Below, one piece after another: positions 1 through 8,782 of a stretch of DNA of 48,694 nucleotides (position 1 is its first letter; every line of letters starts with the position of its first letter). Under the pieces are notes generated by a model. That model saw nothing but the letters and a program-made list of their open reading frames with translations, did no database searches and was not told the DNA's origin. Origin of the DNA: an uncultured Collinsella sp. (GTDB lineage: Bacteria; Actinomycetota; Coriobacteriia; Coriobacteriales; Coriobacteriaceae); contig CAKUHA010000011.1 of the NCBI GenBank assembly GCA_934655755.1, positions 1 through 48,694 of the forward strand, in the 5' to 3' direction. A program made the position numbers and the translations under genes.

Positions 1-36
1 GCCGTGATGCGCGACCGGGTGCCCTACCGGGAGTAG
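1..36 (+). CDS. 3' end of an unidentified gene (partial)
   Basis: Reading from base 1 in frame gives AVMRDRVPYRE followed by a TAG stop at 34-36. The codons are GC-rich like the neighbouring genes, and the frame runs off the left edge. Only eleven residues are visible, so no family can be named. It would be convergent with glmM, whose stop lies about 60 bases further on. The call rests on codon style and the stop alone and could be chance. Confidence 0.35.
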   Translation, partial: AVMRDRVPYRE

Positions 37-95
37 CCCCGGCGGTTGACAAAACTATAGGAACACCCAACGACTAGTCTGGCAAAACCGCGTAA

Positions 96-1427
96 CTAAA
101 ATGCTTCCAGGGCGGCGGCGATGCGCTTCATGGCGGCGTCGGCGGATGCTTGGTCGGGTGCCTCTGCCAGCACACGGATGACCGACTCGGTTCCGCTCTT
201 GCGCACGAGCACGCGGCCCTCGCCCGCCAGCGAAGCCTCGGCCTCGGCAATCGCATTCTGCACGCCCATGCTGTCGAGCGCGGCATCCTTGTCCGCCACG
301 CGAACGGCCACCTGCGCCTGCGGCAGCAGTTTGCACGGCGCCGTGAGCTGCGAGAGCGTCTCGCGCTCGGCGCGAATCACTTCCATCACGCGCAGCGACG
401 TCATGATGCCGTCGCCCGTACGCTCGATATCGCCAAAAATCGTGTGGCCCGTCTGCTCGCCGCCCAGGCTGTAACCGCCCTCGCGCATCTTGGCATACAC
501 ATGACGGTCGCCCACGCCGCTAGTCACGGCACTCAGGCCGGCAAGCTCCAGCGACTTGATCAGGCCAAAGTTGCTGGCGATCGTCGGCACCACGGTACCG
601 CCCGAAAGGCGACCGTGCTTGTTCAGGTACACGCCGCACACATACAGAATCTGGTCGCCGTCGACCACGCGACCGCGCTCGTCCACAGCCAGGCAGCGGT
701 CGGCATCGCCGTCATAGGCAAAGCCCACGTCCAGGCCCTGCTCAACCACGTGGCGCTGCAGGCGCTCCATGTGCGTGGAGCCGCAGTCGACGTTAATGTT
801 AAAGCCGTCGGGCGCGGCGTTAATTACGCGCACGTCGGCGCCCAGTGCGTCAAACACCGGCTTGGCAACCGAGGACGCCGAGCCATTGGCACAGTCCAGG
901 CCAATCTTGACGCCCTGCAGCGAAAAGTTTGCACTCGCGATGAGCGAAGCGATGTAGCGGTTGCGGCCCTGCATGTAATCCACCGTGGCGCCAATGTGGT
1001 TGCCCGTGGCCAGCGGCACCTCGCTCTTGCCATCGATATAGTCCTCGATGAGCTCCAGCACGTCCTCGTCCATCTTAAAGCCGTCGCTGTTGACGAGCTT
1101 AATGCCGTTGTCGCAAAACGGGTTGTGGCTCGCACTGATCATGATGCCGCAATCAAAGCAGCCCTCCACGGTCTGATGCGCCACACCCGGCGTCGGGATC
1201 ACGTGCAGCATATAGGCATCTGCACCGCTCGCGACCAGGCCACTCACCAGCGCCGCTTCGAACATATAGCTCGAACGGCGCGTGTCCTTGCCCACGATCA
1301 CGCGTGCTTTGCGCTCGCGATTGGCGCCGTAATACCAGCCCACAAAGTGGCCAATCTTGTACGCATGCTCTACGGTCAGCCCAACATTGGCCTCACCGCG
1401 AAAGCCATCGGTGCCAAAGTACTTCAT
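96..1427 (-). CDS. glmM: Phosphoglucosamine mutase GlmM
   Basis: GlmM converts glucosamine-6-phosphate to glucosamine-1-phosphate on the cytoplasmic route to UDP-GlcNAc for peptidoglycan. The 443 residues match the family length. The N-terminus MKYFGTDGFRGEAN is typical. The phosphoserine loop ISASHNPFCDNG lies near residue 100, the metal-binding DGDADR near 240, the sugar-binding GEQTGH near 325, and the phosphate-binding RKSGTESVIRV near 410. The ATG at 1427 follows an AGGAT that overlaps the stop codon of the upstream DUF4012 gene, three bases away. The two genes are therefore very probably co-transcribed and translationally coupled. No clear terminator is visible after the stop. Confidence 0.97.
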   Translation of the reverse strand: MKYFGTDGFRGEANVGLTVEHAYKIGHFVGWYYGANRERKARVIVGKDTRRSSYMFEAALVSGLVASGADAYMLHVIPTPGVAHQTVEGCFDCGIMISASHNPFCDNGIKLVNSDGFKMDEDVLELIEDYIDGKSEVPLATGNHIGATVDYMQGRNRYIASLIASANFSLQGVKIGLDCANGSASSVAKPVFDALGADVRVINAAPDGFNINVDCGSTHMERLQRHVVEQGLDVGFAYDGDADRCLAVDERGRVVDGDQILYVCGVYLNKHGRLSGGTVVPTIASNFGLIKSLELAGLSAVTSGVGDRHVYAKMREGGYSLGGEQTGHTIFGDIERTGDGIMTSLRVMEVIRAERETLSQLTAPCKLLPQAQVAVRVADKDAALDSMGVQNAIAEAEASLAGEGRVLVRKSGTESVIRVLAEAPDQASADAAMKRIAAALEAF

Positions 1428-1430
1428 ATC

Positions 1431-3779
1431 CTACTGATCCTGTTCAAACGTTTGAGCGGTTGGCGTGGTACGAACCTGGAGCTCCTTGTGCCCAGAGTCC
1501 TTCGAAGTCGTGACCGTGTACTCGACCTTTATGTCTTGCCCCAGAAGCATGTGGACACCGCCCCATGCAACCTTCAGACCATCGTGTGTCGCTTCGTTCA
1601 TCTCGATAGAACCGGAGCCCGAAGTCTTAATGTCCGAAATGCTGCCTCCCGCGGGAGCATAGAGGTAGAGCCTCAGAATCTCGTCGTCGATATCCTGGCT
1701 AATGCCGTTATGGCCCTGGAAATAACCCGGCATCTCGGCCTTCTCCTGAGAGGTCATGGTGTTCTTGAGCGTGGTAGTCACCCGATACGTCGTCGAACCG
1801 TCGGCATTTTCAACCGCAGAATCGATGCTGGTTCGCTTATCGAGGAACCAATCCATCTTGGAGTAGCTGTAATTGTTGACGTAGACGCCCAAAATCGGGT
1901 CCTCCGAAGGATCGTTTTGGAGAGCGCCGGAAATGCCAAGGGCCTTTGCGGCCTTTTCCTCGTCATCGTTTCTCGAATACATCAGGATACGACCCTCGGA
2001 AGCACCCTTTTCGATAGCAGCGGCGATCTTGGTGATATCGCTGGAGCCCAATTCGTCCACGATCTTGTTGAAAGCCGAGCCGGCGACCGCCGCAAAGATG
2101 GCGTCCTGCTCCTCCACCGGGTAATTCCAGTAAATATCGTGCAGCAGCACCTTTGCAGCGTTGCTTCCGTCGACGACGGTGCCGTCAGGAAGCTGCGTGC
2201 CGCCCACAATGCCGAGCATATACTGCAGAAATACCGGATCGACCGCAAATACGCCGTCGATGTCATCTCCGACAATGGCCTTCTGCATATCGCTGGCAAG
2301 CTGAGCCGCGCGCGGGAAATCGGGCGTCATCGTAACGTCGCCCATCGTGTATCCGAGCGTGTTGAATCCCGTCAGGCCCCATCCGGTCGTGAACAGGTTT
2401 GCCTCTTCGTCGGTAATGGGAAGCGGGCTCAAAGGTTCTTTCATCATGTCGACCTTGACGAAATCGCCAAGCTCGAGCTTGCCGTCGGTTACCGACATCA
2501 CGCCGCGAGAACCGGGAAAACCGCCGCAGGCGCGAATCTCGACGTTGCTCATCGCGAGCACAAGATAATGACGTGTCTGGCCGTTGGCGCCGAGCATCTG
2601 GGGTAGGACGGGGGCGACCTGCTCTGCCGCGTCGACCGCGCCGTCCAGGGTGGCAAAACCGTCCTTGGCCTTATCGACCAGCTCGGTCACCTGGGCGATA
2701 TGCGTATCGCCGATGCCCTGGACCTTTTCATTGGCGCTCTTGAACACCTTGGAGCTATCGGAGAGCGAATCGGCGACCGCCTGCAGCGCGGACACGTTGA
2801 TCGTCCCGTCCTGGAACAGCTTGCCGGGCGTCGCCTGCGAAAGGTTATCGGCCATGGGGACCAGCGCGTTGCTCGAGACATCGGACAGGGCGTCGATCAT
2901 GGTGCGAGCCGCGGAGATATCGCTGCCGTACACCGGGACAAACGAAGCCATCGTCCACAGCGGGCTCGAGGTCTCCGATTTCATGCTATTGCAAAGCTCG
3001 TCGATTTTCTTCGCGTCGTCGGGCAGCGTCGAAAAGTCGCCCGACGTGACCTTGCCCTTAAGGCCGCCTACGATCTCGACGGCTTCCTTCGCTTGGCTCT
3101 TTACGGTCTTCGCCGAGTTCAACAGCATGAAACCGCTCACGCCCAGCGCGACAAGAACCACCGCGACGACAGCGGCGACAATGGCGGCGATGCGGCGCTT
3201 TTTGCGCTCGCCCTTGCGATGGCGATGGCGAACCAGGCCGTCCGAAGTCGAGCTAGTCGAGGAATCGCCGCCGTAGTTCAGGCCAAAATCGTAATAGTCT
3301 TCCTTGGAGCCCGAGCCCTTAAACTCGGCGCCGTCGTCATTGAGACGGGCAAACGCGCCGGTCTCGGAAGCGCCCGTATAGATGGTGCCCAGGTTGCCCG
3401 TAAGCCCTGCGCCCCCGGCGGAAGGAGCGTTGCTGGCGGGGTTGGCGGGATTTGCATGGTTATTGGAGCTGACATTGTTGGCAGGGCCGGTAGGACCGGC
3501 GGCATTCGCGCCGTCCGCAGATGCCGAACGAACCCTGCCCGACGAAGCCGCGGGGCCTGTCGCACCGGGAAATGCCTGTCTACCAGCTCGGCCAGCCTGT
3601 TTAGCCTTCTGAGACTGTTCGTACAAAGCGGCAAACATCGCCGTTTCGCCCGGAGACGTACGGTTGCCGGCGCTGTTTTGGCCAGATCCACTCGGCACGC
3701 CGGCTTTTCCAGTCCCGTTTGAACGCGGCGGAACTGCAGGACGGTTGCCGTCGCTGTTCTTAAAGTGGTTACCAGCCAT
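1431..3779 (-). CDS. DUF4012 domain membrane-anchored protein
   Basis: This is a 782-residue protein. Residues 1-185 are low-complexity and rich in Ala, Gly, Pro, Ser and Asn, and are probably cytoplasmic. A Lys/Arg patch then leads into one transmembrane helix (IAAIVAAVVAVVLVALGV, about residues 200-222), and the large remainder is extracellular. The motif GGFPGSRGVMSVTDGKLELG and the overall layout fit DUF4012, a family of unknown function often found near cell-surface polysaccharide genes. I chose the ATG at 3779 because GAGGA precedes it by about seven bases; an ATG 21 bases upstream lacks a site. Its tight coupling to glmM suggests a role in the envelope, which is inference. Confidence 0.88.
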   Translation of the reverse strand: MAGNHFKNSDGNRPAVPPRSNGTGKAGVPSGSGQNSAGNRTSPGETAMFAALYEQSQKAKQAGRAGRQAFPGATGPAASSGRVRSASADGANAAGPTGPANNVSSNNHANPANPASNAPSAGGAGLTGNLGTIYTGASETGAFARLNDDGAEFKGSGSKEDYYDFGLNYGGDSSTSSTSDGLVRHRHRKGERKKRRIAAIVAAVVAVVLVALGVSGFMLLNSAKTVKSQAKEAVEIVGGLKGKVTSGDFSTLPDDAKKIDELCNSMKSETSSPLWTMASFVPVYGSDISAARTMIDALSDVSSNALVPMADNLSQATPGKLFQDGTINVSALQAVADSLSDSSKVFKSANEKVQGIGDTHIAQVTELVDKAKDGFATLDGAVDAAEQVAPVLPQMLGANGQTRHYLVLAMSNVEIRACGGFPGSRGVMSVTDGKLELGDFVKVDMMKEPLSPLPITDEEANLFTTGWGLTGFNTLGYTMGDVTMTPDFPRAAQLASDMQKAIVGDDIDGVFAVDPVFLQYMLGIVGGTQLPDGTVVDGSNAAKVLLHDIYWNYPVEEQDAIFAAVAGSAFNKIVDELGSSDITKIAAAIEKGASEGRILMYSRNDDEEKAAKALGISGALQNDPSEDPILGVYVNNYSYSKMDWFLDKRTSIDSAVENADGSTTYRVTTTLKNTMTSQEKAEMPGYFQGHNGISQDIDDEILRLYLYAPAGGSISDIKTSGSGSIEMNEATHDGLKVAWGGVHMLLGQDIKVEYTVTTSKDSGHKELQVRTTPTAQTFEQDQ

Positions 3780-3918
3780 AGAGGAGTCCTCGCAATACAT
3801 AACGTCAATAACGCTATTAGTTTATGACATATTGCGCATCGTCAGTTAAACTCCAGACGCGGGCAGCAATTGGCGGATTTGTAGTGCAACACCATATCTG
3901 CCTGGAAAGCGGCGCCGG

Positions 3919-4941
3919 CTACACCGTCAAAAACATCATCACGATGATCATGGCAAAGCCGATAAGGTCGGTCGGCAAAAACACCGTGCCCAGCATAACC
4001 GCGCTGGTAATGGTCGCCGACACCGGTTCCACGGTTCCGATAAGGCTCGCGCGCACGGAGCCAATGTCCTTAACGCCCTGCATGTAGAGCATATACGCCA
4101 AGAACGAGCCAACGATCACAAACACCGCGAGCGCCTCGATACCGGCGGCATCGAGGGCCGGCATATGAGCCCACGGCTGCACAAGCGCACACGAGACCAC
4201 GCCCGCCGTGAGCATGGCGGAGCCCGTAACGATGGGGCTGCCGTATTCGGGCAAAATCTTGGCGGGGATCACCGCCATGCAGGTGGCGCTGACCGCACAC
4301 ATAAGACCTGCTGCCAGGCCAAGCGGCGAGATGCTCAGGCTGGTGGGGTCGCCACCGGTAGCGATTAAAAAGGTACCGCCCAGGGCCAGGCCAATGCCGA
4401 CCGCCTCGCGCACGCGCGGCATGCGATGATCGATCACACAGGTGTAGCCCATGATGATGACCAGCTGCAGGCATTGGAGCACCGTCGCGGTTCCGGCGTT
4501 GGTCAGGCGCACGGCCGAAAGATAGCAAAACTGGTTAAAGAGCAGGCCAAAGGCGGTAAAGAGCAGCAGCTGCCTGCGGTCGGCGGGCGTCGTCCAAATC
4601 TTGATAAGGCGCTCGCGGTCGCGCGTGACAACCACGGCCATAAAGAGCAGGCCGGCAAGAATCTGTCGCACGCTCATAAGCCACAGCGTGTCGACGTAGT
4701 AGGTGTCGAACAAAAAGCTCGCGCTGGTGCCCGAGAAGCCCCAAAACGAACCGCCCACCAGCGTCGCCACGACGCCCGTGATCATCTTGCGCGTCGAAGC
4801 GCTGTTCAGGCGGTCGCGCCATGCACGGCGGGTGCTGCGGCTGAGCTCGTCGGTGCCCTCGGGCACATCAATGTTCGATATATCGGTCATCGGCACCGAA
4901 GCCCCTGCGCCTTCGACCTGCTCGACACACTCTTTGCTCAT
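3919..4941 (-). CDS. DMT-superfamily transporter (EamA type)
   Basis: This is an inner-membrane transporter of about 340 residues, with roughly ten hydrophobic helices arranged as two EamA repeats. Each repeat has the usual glycine/proline pattern, for example GGSFWGFSGTSASF in the first helix and GTVEPVSATITSAV near the end of the second repeat. The substrate cannot be read from the sequence; relatives export amino acids or metabolites. The start at 4941 follows GGGGGAG at good spacing and gives MSKECVEQ. The first 60 residues are hydrophilic and form a cytoplasmic N-terminal extension. The gene lies upstream of the DUF4012 gene with a 139-base gap, so co-transcription is possible but not clear. 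Confidence 0.9.
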   Translation of the reverse strand: MSKECVEQVEGAGASVPMTDISNIDVPEGTDELSRSTRRAWRDRLNSASTRKMITGVVATLVGGSFWGFSGTSASFLFDTYYVDTLWLMSVRQILAGLLFMAVVVTRDRERLIKIWTTPADRRQLLLFTAFGLLFNQFCYLSAVRLTNAGTATVLQCLQLVIIMGYTCVIDHRMPRVREAVGIGLALGGTFLIATGGDPTSLSISPLGLAAGLMCAVSATCMAVIPAKILPEYGSPIVTGSAMLTAGVVSCALVQPWAHMPALDAAGIEALAVFVIVGSFLAYMLYMQGVKDIGSVRASLIGTVEPVSATITSAVMLGTVFLPTDLIGFAMIIVMMFLTV

Positions 4942-5172
4942 TCCACTCCCCCGAAACAGTCTAGAAGCAATTCGGCTTACCTTATCACGGCGAAGGCACC
5001 GGCAGGAGGCTTGTCCGCTTATCGGTAGGACAATTCCGCAGGCGTCTTTCCATAGCTCGATACCGCAATGGCCTTGCATTATGCGACAGCCAAATCGCGG
5101 CAGCAGGCTCTTTTGAAATGGATATGACAAAGCCCCCGAATTCCACAATGTAAGCGATTTTTAAAAATGTTC

Positions 5173-5201
5173 TTGCCACCGAGTTCAGGCTCCGTTATAT
5201 T
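5173..5201 (+). promoter_or_regulatory. Promoter of tRNA-Val
   Basis: A -35 hexamer TTGCCA at 5173-5178 is followed after exactly 17 bases by a -10 hexamer TATATT at 5196-5201. The tRNA gene begins 30 bases downstream. This is a good match to a housekeeping sigma promoter. Confidence 0.7.
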
Positions 5202-5230
5202 ATCCCTTGCGCACTTGCGCACCCTTGATC

Positions 5231-5305
5231 GGGCGTTTAGCTCAGGGGGAGAGCGCTTCCCTGACACGGAAGAGGTCAGAAGTTCAAATCTTCTAACGCC
5301 CACCA
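5231..5305 (+). tRNA. tRNA-Val (anticodon GAC)
   Basis: The full cloverleaf can be drawn. The acceptor stem is GGGCGTT/AACGCCC and the D arm is GCTC...GAGC. The anticodon arm is CTTCC-CTGACAC-GGAAG with anticodon GAC. The T arm is AGAAG-TTCAAAT-CTTCT, followed by discriminator A and an encoded CCA at 5303-5305. It has its own promoter upstream and a terminator downstream. Confidence 0.97.
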
Positions 5306-5313
5306 AATGTTCG

Positions 5314-5350
5314 CAGCTCAGAGGTTATGTCCTCTGGGCTGTTTTGTTTT
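5314..5350 (+). terminator. Rho-independent terminator of tRNA-Val
   Basis: The arms CAGCTCAGAGG and CCTCTGGGCTG pair across a six-base loop, with one mismatch. The run TTTTGTTTT follows immediately at 5342-5350, nine bases after the tRNA CCA end. Confidence 0.85.
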
Positions 5351-5770
5351 ATGTCGCCAAATCCGCTGGCAGTTCCAACCGTCATCGCAACGTAACATCA
5401 ATTCACCTGACGAATGGCAGCCAAACAAATTCAATACCCCAACATCAACAATAACTTTGATATCCATCGCGAATATAAATTCGCTTGATGTGCACGAGCA
5501 ACAGATGGCGCTCCTTTTTGAGTTTTGGCAACTGGCCGTGGCTATTTTGCCATCGCACACCCCCAAATGCTCATTCGCAGATGTCTAAACCGCAATCCGT
5601 CAAGCTTTTGGCAAGGTTGCCGCCAGCCAACCAAAAGCTGGCCATTTACTTGCCAATTAGCCTGGTGCCACAACCAGCCAGCCCGCACAGCGACTTCTCG
5701 GCCAAACGCTACGACGTCCACGCCCTGCGGTATCCTTGAGCCACCTGCACCCGCGCACCAAGGAGCCGCC
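5351..5770. other. 420-base spacer after tRNA-Val, mostly featureless
   Basis: I see no convincing gene here. The base composition is lower in GC than the flanking genes. One perfect inverted repeat, AGCTTTTGG at 5603-5611 and CCAAAAGCT at 5631-5639, could be a small hairpin or a protein site. No partial copy of the tRNA-Val 3' end that would mark an integration site was found. The promoter of the downstream DUF5710 gene must lie in the right-hand part but is not obvious. Confidence 0.5.
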
Positions 5771-6457
5771 ATGCGCACCGAGCTCGATGTCCCCTTTTCG
5801 CACAAAGAAGAAGCCAAGGCGCTGGGCGCCAAATGGGACCGGACCAATAAGATCTGGTATGTACCCAGCGGCGTTAATCCCGAGCCCTTTGCCGAGTGGT
5901 TGCCCGGCGTAGACAGATTCGACCCCTCTGCGCCGTATATATATCTGGTGCTGGGCAAGCGCGAGTGCTGGAAGTGCCACAAAGAGACCTCGGTCGCGGC
6001 CTTCGGCATTCCCTATCGAACCGATAACGGCGAGGGCATCGCCATCGCGCACGCGCCCAACGAAGCCGGGCACATTGCCATCGACACGGCCAATGCCAAC
6101 GCACTCGCCATCGTGCCCGCTCTTGGCTGCGTGCCGGTCGAGATCCGCGACTACCTTCATAAGCGCTGCGGCTACAAGCCCGTAGGCGCGCGAGCCTCCA
6201 AAGCCCCGTCGCTCGGCAACACGTGCACCAGTTGTGACGCGCTGCAGGGCAGCCGCTATCTGTTCGAGGAGCCCACATCCCCGTTTGCCCTCACTGCCAT
6301 CAACAAGCTGCCGGCACTGGAGTTTGTGCGCGTCGAAGTTGCCGGCGTCTTTGGCGTCCCGGCCATGCGCACCGACTTTGACCAGGCGCTCTTTACTTGG
6401 GCACGCGACCATCACGCCGAGTTCCACAAGCAACTCGGCGAGGGGATTTATTTGTAG
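5771..6457 (+). CDS. DUF5710 domain protein with zinc-ribbon cysteines
   Basis: This is a 228-residue protein of unknown function. Residues 1-45 (LDVPFSHKEEAKALGAKWD, then WYVPSG) are a clear DUF5710 module, a small domain seen in primases, mobile-element proteins and stand-alone proteins and thought to bind nucleic acid. A CWKC pair near residue 65 and a CTSC pair near residue 155 could together bind zinc. The start at 5771 follows AGGAG; upstream codons in the same frame have no site. The gene stands alone and opens an accessory-looking pocket beside tRNA-Val, converging on a small zinc protein. The DUF5710 assignment is firm; the biological role is unknown. Confidence 0.82.
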   Translation: MRTELDVPFSHKEEAKALGAKWDRTNKIWYVPSGVNPEPFAEWLPGVDRFDPSAPYIYLVLGKRECWKCHKETSVAAFGIPYRTDNGEGIAIAHAPNEAGHIAIDTANANALAIVPALGCVPVEIRDYLHKRCGYKPVGARASKAPSLGNTCTSCDALQGSRYLFEEPTSPFALTAINKLPALEFVRVEVAGVFGVPAMRTDFDQALFTWARDHHAEFHKQLGEGIYL

Positions 6458-6494
6458 GGACGGCGAGGCATGCACGGTCTACTACCCGCATCAC

Positions 6495-6779
6495 TTACCC
6501 CTCGTCACCGTCGTCATACATGATATCGAGGTTGCAAACGGGACACTTCTCCGGATACACCGGCATATGAACGCCCGTGCGTTTTCTCGCATCTTTGCTG
6601 AGTCTATCGCGCGCATCGATAAACCGAATGTCGAGACACGGAATTTGCAAGCCACAGCAAGGGCAGGCGACAGCAAACGAACCGTAATCAACTTCCACAT
6701 TCGGGAACATGCTTTTGTCGATGAGGGCGCGCGGCAGTTTTCCGTACTTCCCCAGCGCGACGTCACTTCTCCAACTCAT
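6495..6779 (-). CDS. Small zinc-binding hypothetical protein
   Basis: This 94-residue protein starts MSWRSDVALGKYGKLP. It has two cysteine pairs, CPCC near residue 40 and CPVC near residue 80, spaced as in a zinc ribbon, and an acidic C-terminus DDGDEG. The ATG at 6779 follows GAGGGGAG at good spacing; a longer version reaching 6845 has no ribosome site. I do not recognise a named family. It lies downstream of the broken HNH endonuclease gene on the same strand, separated by about 120 bases, and converges with the DUF5710 gene. Confidence 0.65.
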   Translation of the reverse strand: MSWRSDVALGKYGKLPRALIDKSMFPNVEVDYGSFAVACPCCGLQIPCLDIRFIDARDRLSKDARKRTGVHMPVYPEKCPVCNLDIMYDDGDEG

Positions 6780-6901
6780 TCTCGCTCCCCTCTCGTTATT
6801 CAAACCAGGAAGAGCATGCACCAGCAAGCACACGTGAGATTGCATCGCCGCGCGATCCGATCAAACGGCACGATCGTCAAAGAATGCCAAATCCTAATAC
6901 G

Positions 6902-7985
6902 CTAATACGGCAGAAGCCCCGCCTTTTCACGCTTCTTTTCCGAGCGATCGAACTCGATGCGATGGGCCTCAAGAAACACCGTATTGGGTCGCCACTGATG
7001 TTCATTCGGCTGCCTTAGCGTCGCACCCGCAAAGGAAGCGTAATCGGTCTTATCCAGCAAGTACGAACCACACAGCCGATATTCACCGCAAACAGGCTCA
7101 AACGAAATCAGATGAGCATCGAAGAGAGAATGTAAGTCGCGCCGAAGCAGAATGCCATTGCTGGCAACCTGTGATTTAGGGCCCGAGTAATTCTCGATAT
7201 GTGCAGCCTCCAGAGCTTCGCTGACGCCGCAGTCCGACACCGCGCAACGGCCGTCATAGGCGGCAACGAGCTGCTTGCGGAACCATTGTTGCCCCAGTCG
7301 CTCGCGCCTTAACGCATAGCGGACCTTTTCGTCGTCGGTCGCACCCTGTCCGGCAAACTCAATATCGACGGGCATGTGCTTCAAATAGCTCATGTCGGGC
7401 GCAAAACGGGGGTCTGGACCACCCTTATGAACAGGTCCGCGCAACACAAACCAGCCGTTTTCGGGCTCGAACCGCTCAACAAACGCAAGGCCGAGCACCT
7501 TATAACCCACCTCGGTTGCAAATATGACTCCGACTGGAACGCCGCAATCCATGCAGTTGAGCATTTTCCGGTTATAGTCTTGGTCTCGAGAACCAACAGC
7601 GCCCGGCGCCTGAACCGAGTATTTAATGACCCACGTACCATCGTCTAAATAGAGTGGGGGGGACATCGGCATAAAGGCCTTTTTTGGAGTTATGAACCGA
7701 GAGCGCAAAAGTCTTATTGGGATCTTGCTTCACCTTATCCTGGCCCGGCCAGAAGATCCCTGAATCCCGCGTTACGGGAAAGAGGTCCGAGCCAATTCTC
7801 AAACGATACTGATACTGAGGGCTTTCTTCCTTGGTGTGGTGCGGAAGGCTGGTCCAAACGCCGCCGCGCTGCTCCTCGCTCAGAAACCACTCCCACGCCT
7901 CAACGTACTCGGAAGGCACGAGGCTGCAAGCGCGGTCATAGCTAGGTCCATCCATCAACGGAACAGCAAGGTCAATGTCGTTCAT
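6902..7985 (-). pseudogene. HNH endonuclease gene broken by a one-base frameshift
   Basis: Two overlapping frames together make one HNH-family protein. The N-terminal part starts at ATG 7985 (MNDIDLAVPLMDG) and reads through TFALSVHNSKK. The C-terminal part continues as AFMPMSPPLYLDDGTW and ends at 6902. The switch falls on a run of six A (plus-strand T run 7680-7685); five A would restore a single reading frame of about 360 residues. The N-terminal half looks like the DNA-sensing domain often fused to HNH nucleases. The HNH core is YDGRCAVSDCG, AAHIENYSG, SNGILLRRDLHSLFD. The product would be a restriction- or defence-type nuclease. This may be a true mutation, a phase-variable tract or a sequencing error. 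Confidence 0.75.
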
Positions 7986-8200
7986 CGCCAGCACCTACAA
8001 CCATACGAACGCGAGTCATGCTCCTCAATAATATGGCCGGGAGTCAATTATTGCGAGATCACATTCCGCGATCGGCACATCGTTGATGCTCTCGGTTTGC
8101 CGTTGGCGCGCTTGTACCCCGCTACCCCACTCCCCTGTATACTGATGTAGCACGTGTTTCATCCGGGCTTGTTGGGCCCAATCGTTCATGGGAGGGTCTT

Positions 8201-8704
8201 GTGGCTGCTTCGAATCCGCCTAAGGGGAGCGTTTCCTCCTCATCCATCAAACCGGTTACGCGCAAGGCCGTGCGGTGCCAGCGTGAGGTTGCCTGGCTTG
8301 TTACGCAGGCCGCGGGCAGGCTCGTGGCGACCACGGAAGACGTCAATGCGCCCACGCCGAGCTTTGTGTTGGCGGCGGCACTCGAGCACGTGCGCCAGTT
8401 AGAACTTGCCGCACAGGAAGCCGGCAGCGCCCTTGACTACCAGGGCACCATGGCACCCGACCTGTCCACGTTTTGCCGCATGGCCAAGCTGCCTACCGCA
8501 CCCAACGCGCTTTCGGACGCAGGCTACATGTTTACGCTTTCGGGGGCGGAGCTCATCCGCGACATCTATGCATACTGCGGCGAGCTTACCGAGCGCCGCG
8601 TCTTTGATGCGACCGAGATCAAGCCGGGATACGCCATCAAGCTGGTTCTTAGGCTGTTCTTGATGGACGGCTCGGGGCCATGCCAGCGTAAGCCAAGTCT
8701 TTAG
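8201..8704 (+). CDS. Conserved-looking hypothetical protein
   Basis: This is a 167-residue protein of unknown family. A GTG start at 8201 is well supported by GGAGGG five bases upstream. The protein begins with a Ser/Lys-rich tail, then is mainly helical (REVAWLVTQAAGRLVATTED, ALEHVRQLELAAQEAG), with no signal peptide or membrane helix. A TATACT at 8138-8143 is a possible -10 box. It lies between the HNH and AlbA_2 genes and is transcribed away from both. The C-terminus (GSGPCQRKPSL) is short after a helical segment and may be truncated. No function can be assigned. Confidence 0.6.
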   Translation: MAASNPPKGSVSSSSIKPVTRKAVRCQREVAWLVTQAAGRLVATTEDVNAPTPSFVLAAALEHVRQLELAAQEAGSALDYQGTMAPDLSTFCRMAKLPTAPNALSDAGYMFTLSGAELIRDIYAYCGELTERRVFDATEIKPGYAIKLVLRLFLMDGSGPCQRKPSL

Positions 8705-8782
8705 CATCGCCGTCGACTGGGCAACAACCTCCTTACCTTAGCGGGCGTCAATCGAGAGTCGATTATTGGGTCACTTCGTCCA

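Noticed and set aside
150..2606. 818-codon open frame opposite glmM and the DUF4012 gene
   Set aside because: It is antisense to two well-identified genes, lacks a ribosome site and has no family signature. Long antisense frames are expected at this GC content.
5351..5770. Attachment-site repeat of tRNA-Val
   Set aside because: No second copy of the tRNA 3' end was found in the pocket, and there is no integrase.
7660..7700. Programmed -1 frameshift in the HNH gene
   Set aside because: The six-A tract is read as AAA AAA GGC in the first frame, which does not fit the X XXY YYZ pattern, and joining the frames needs a +1 shift or loss of one base.
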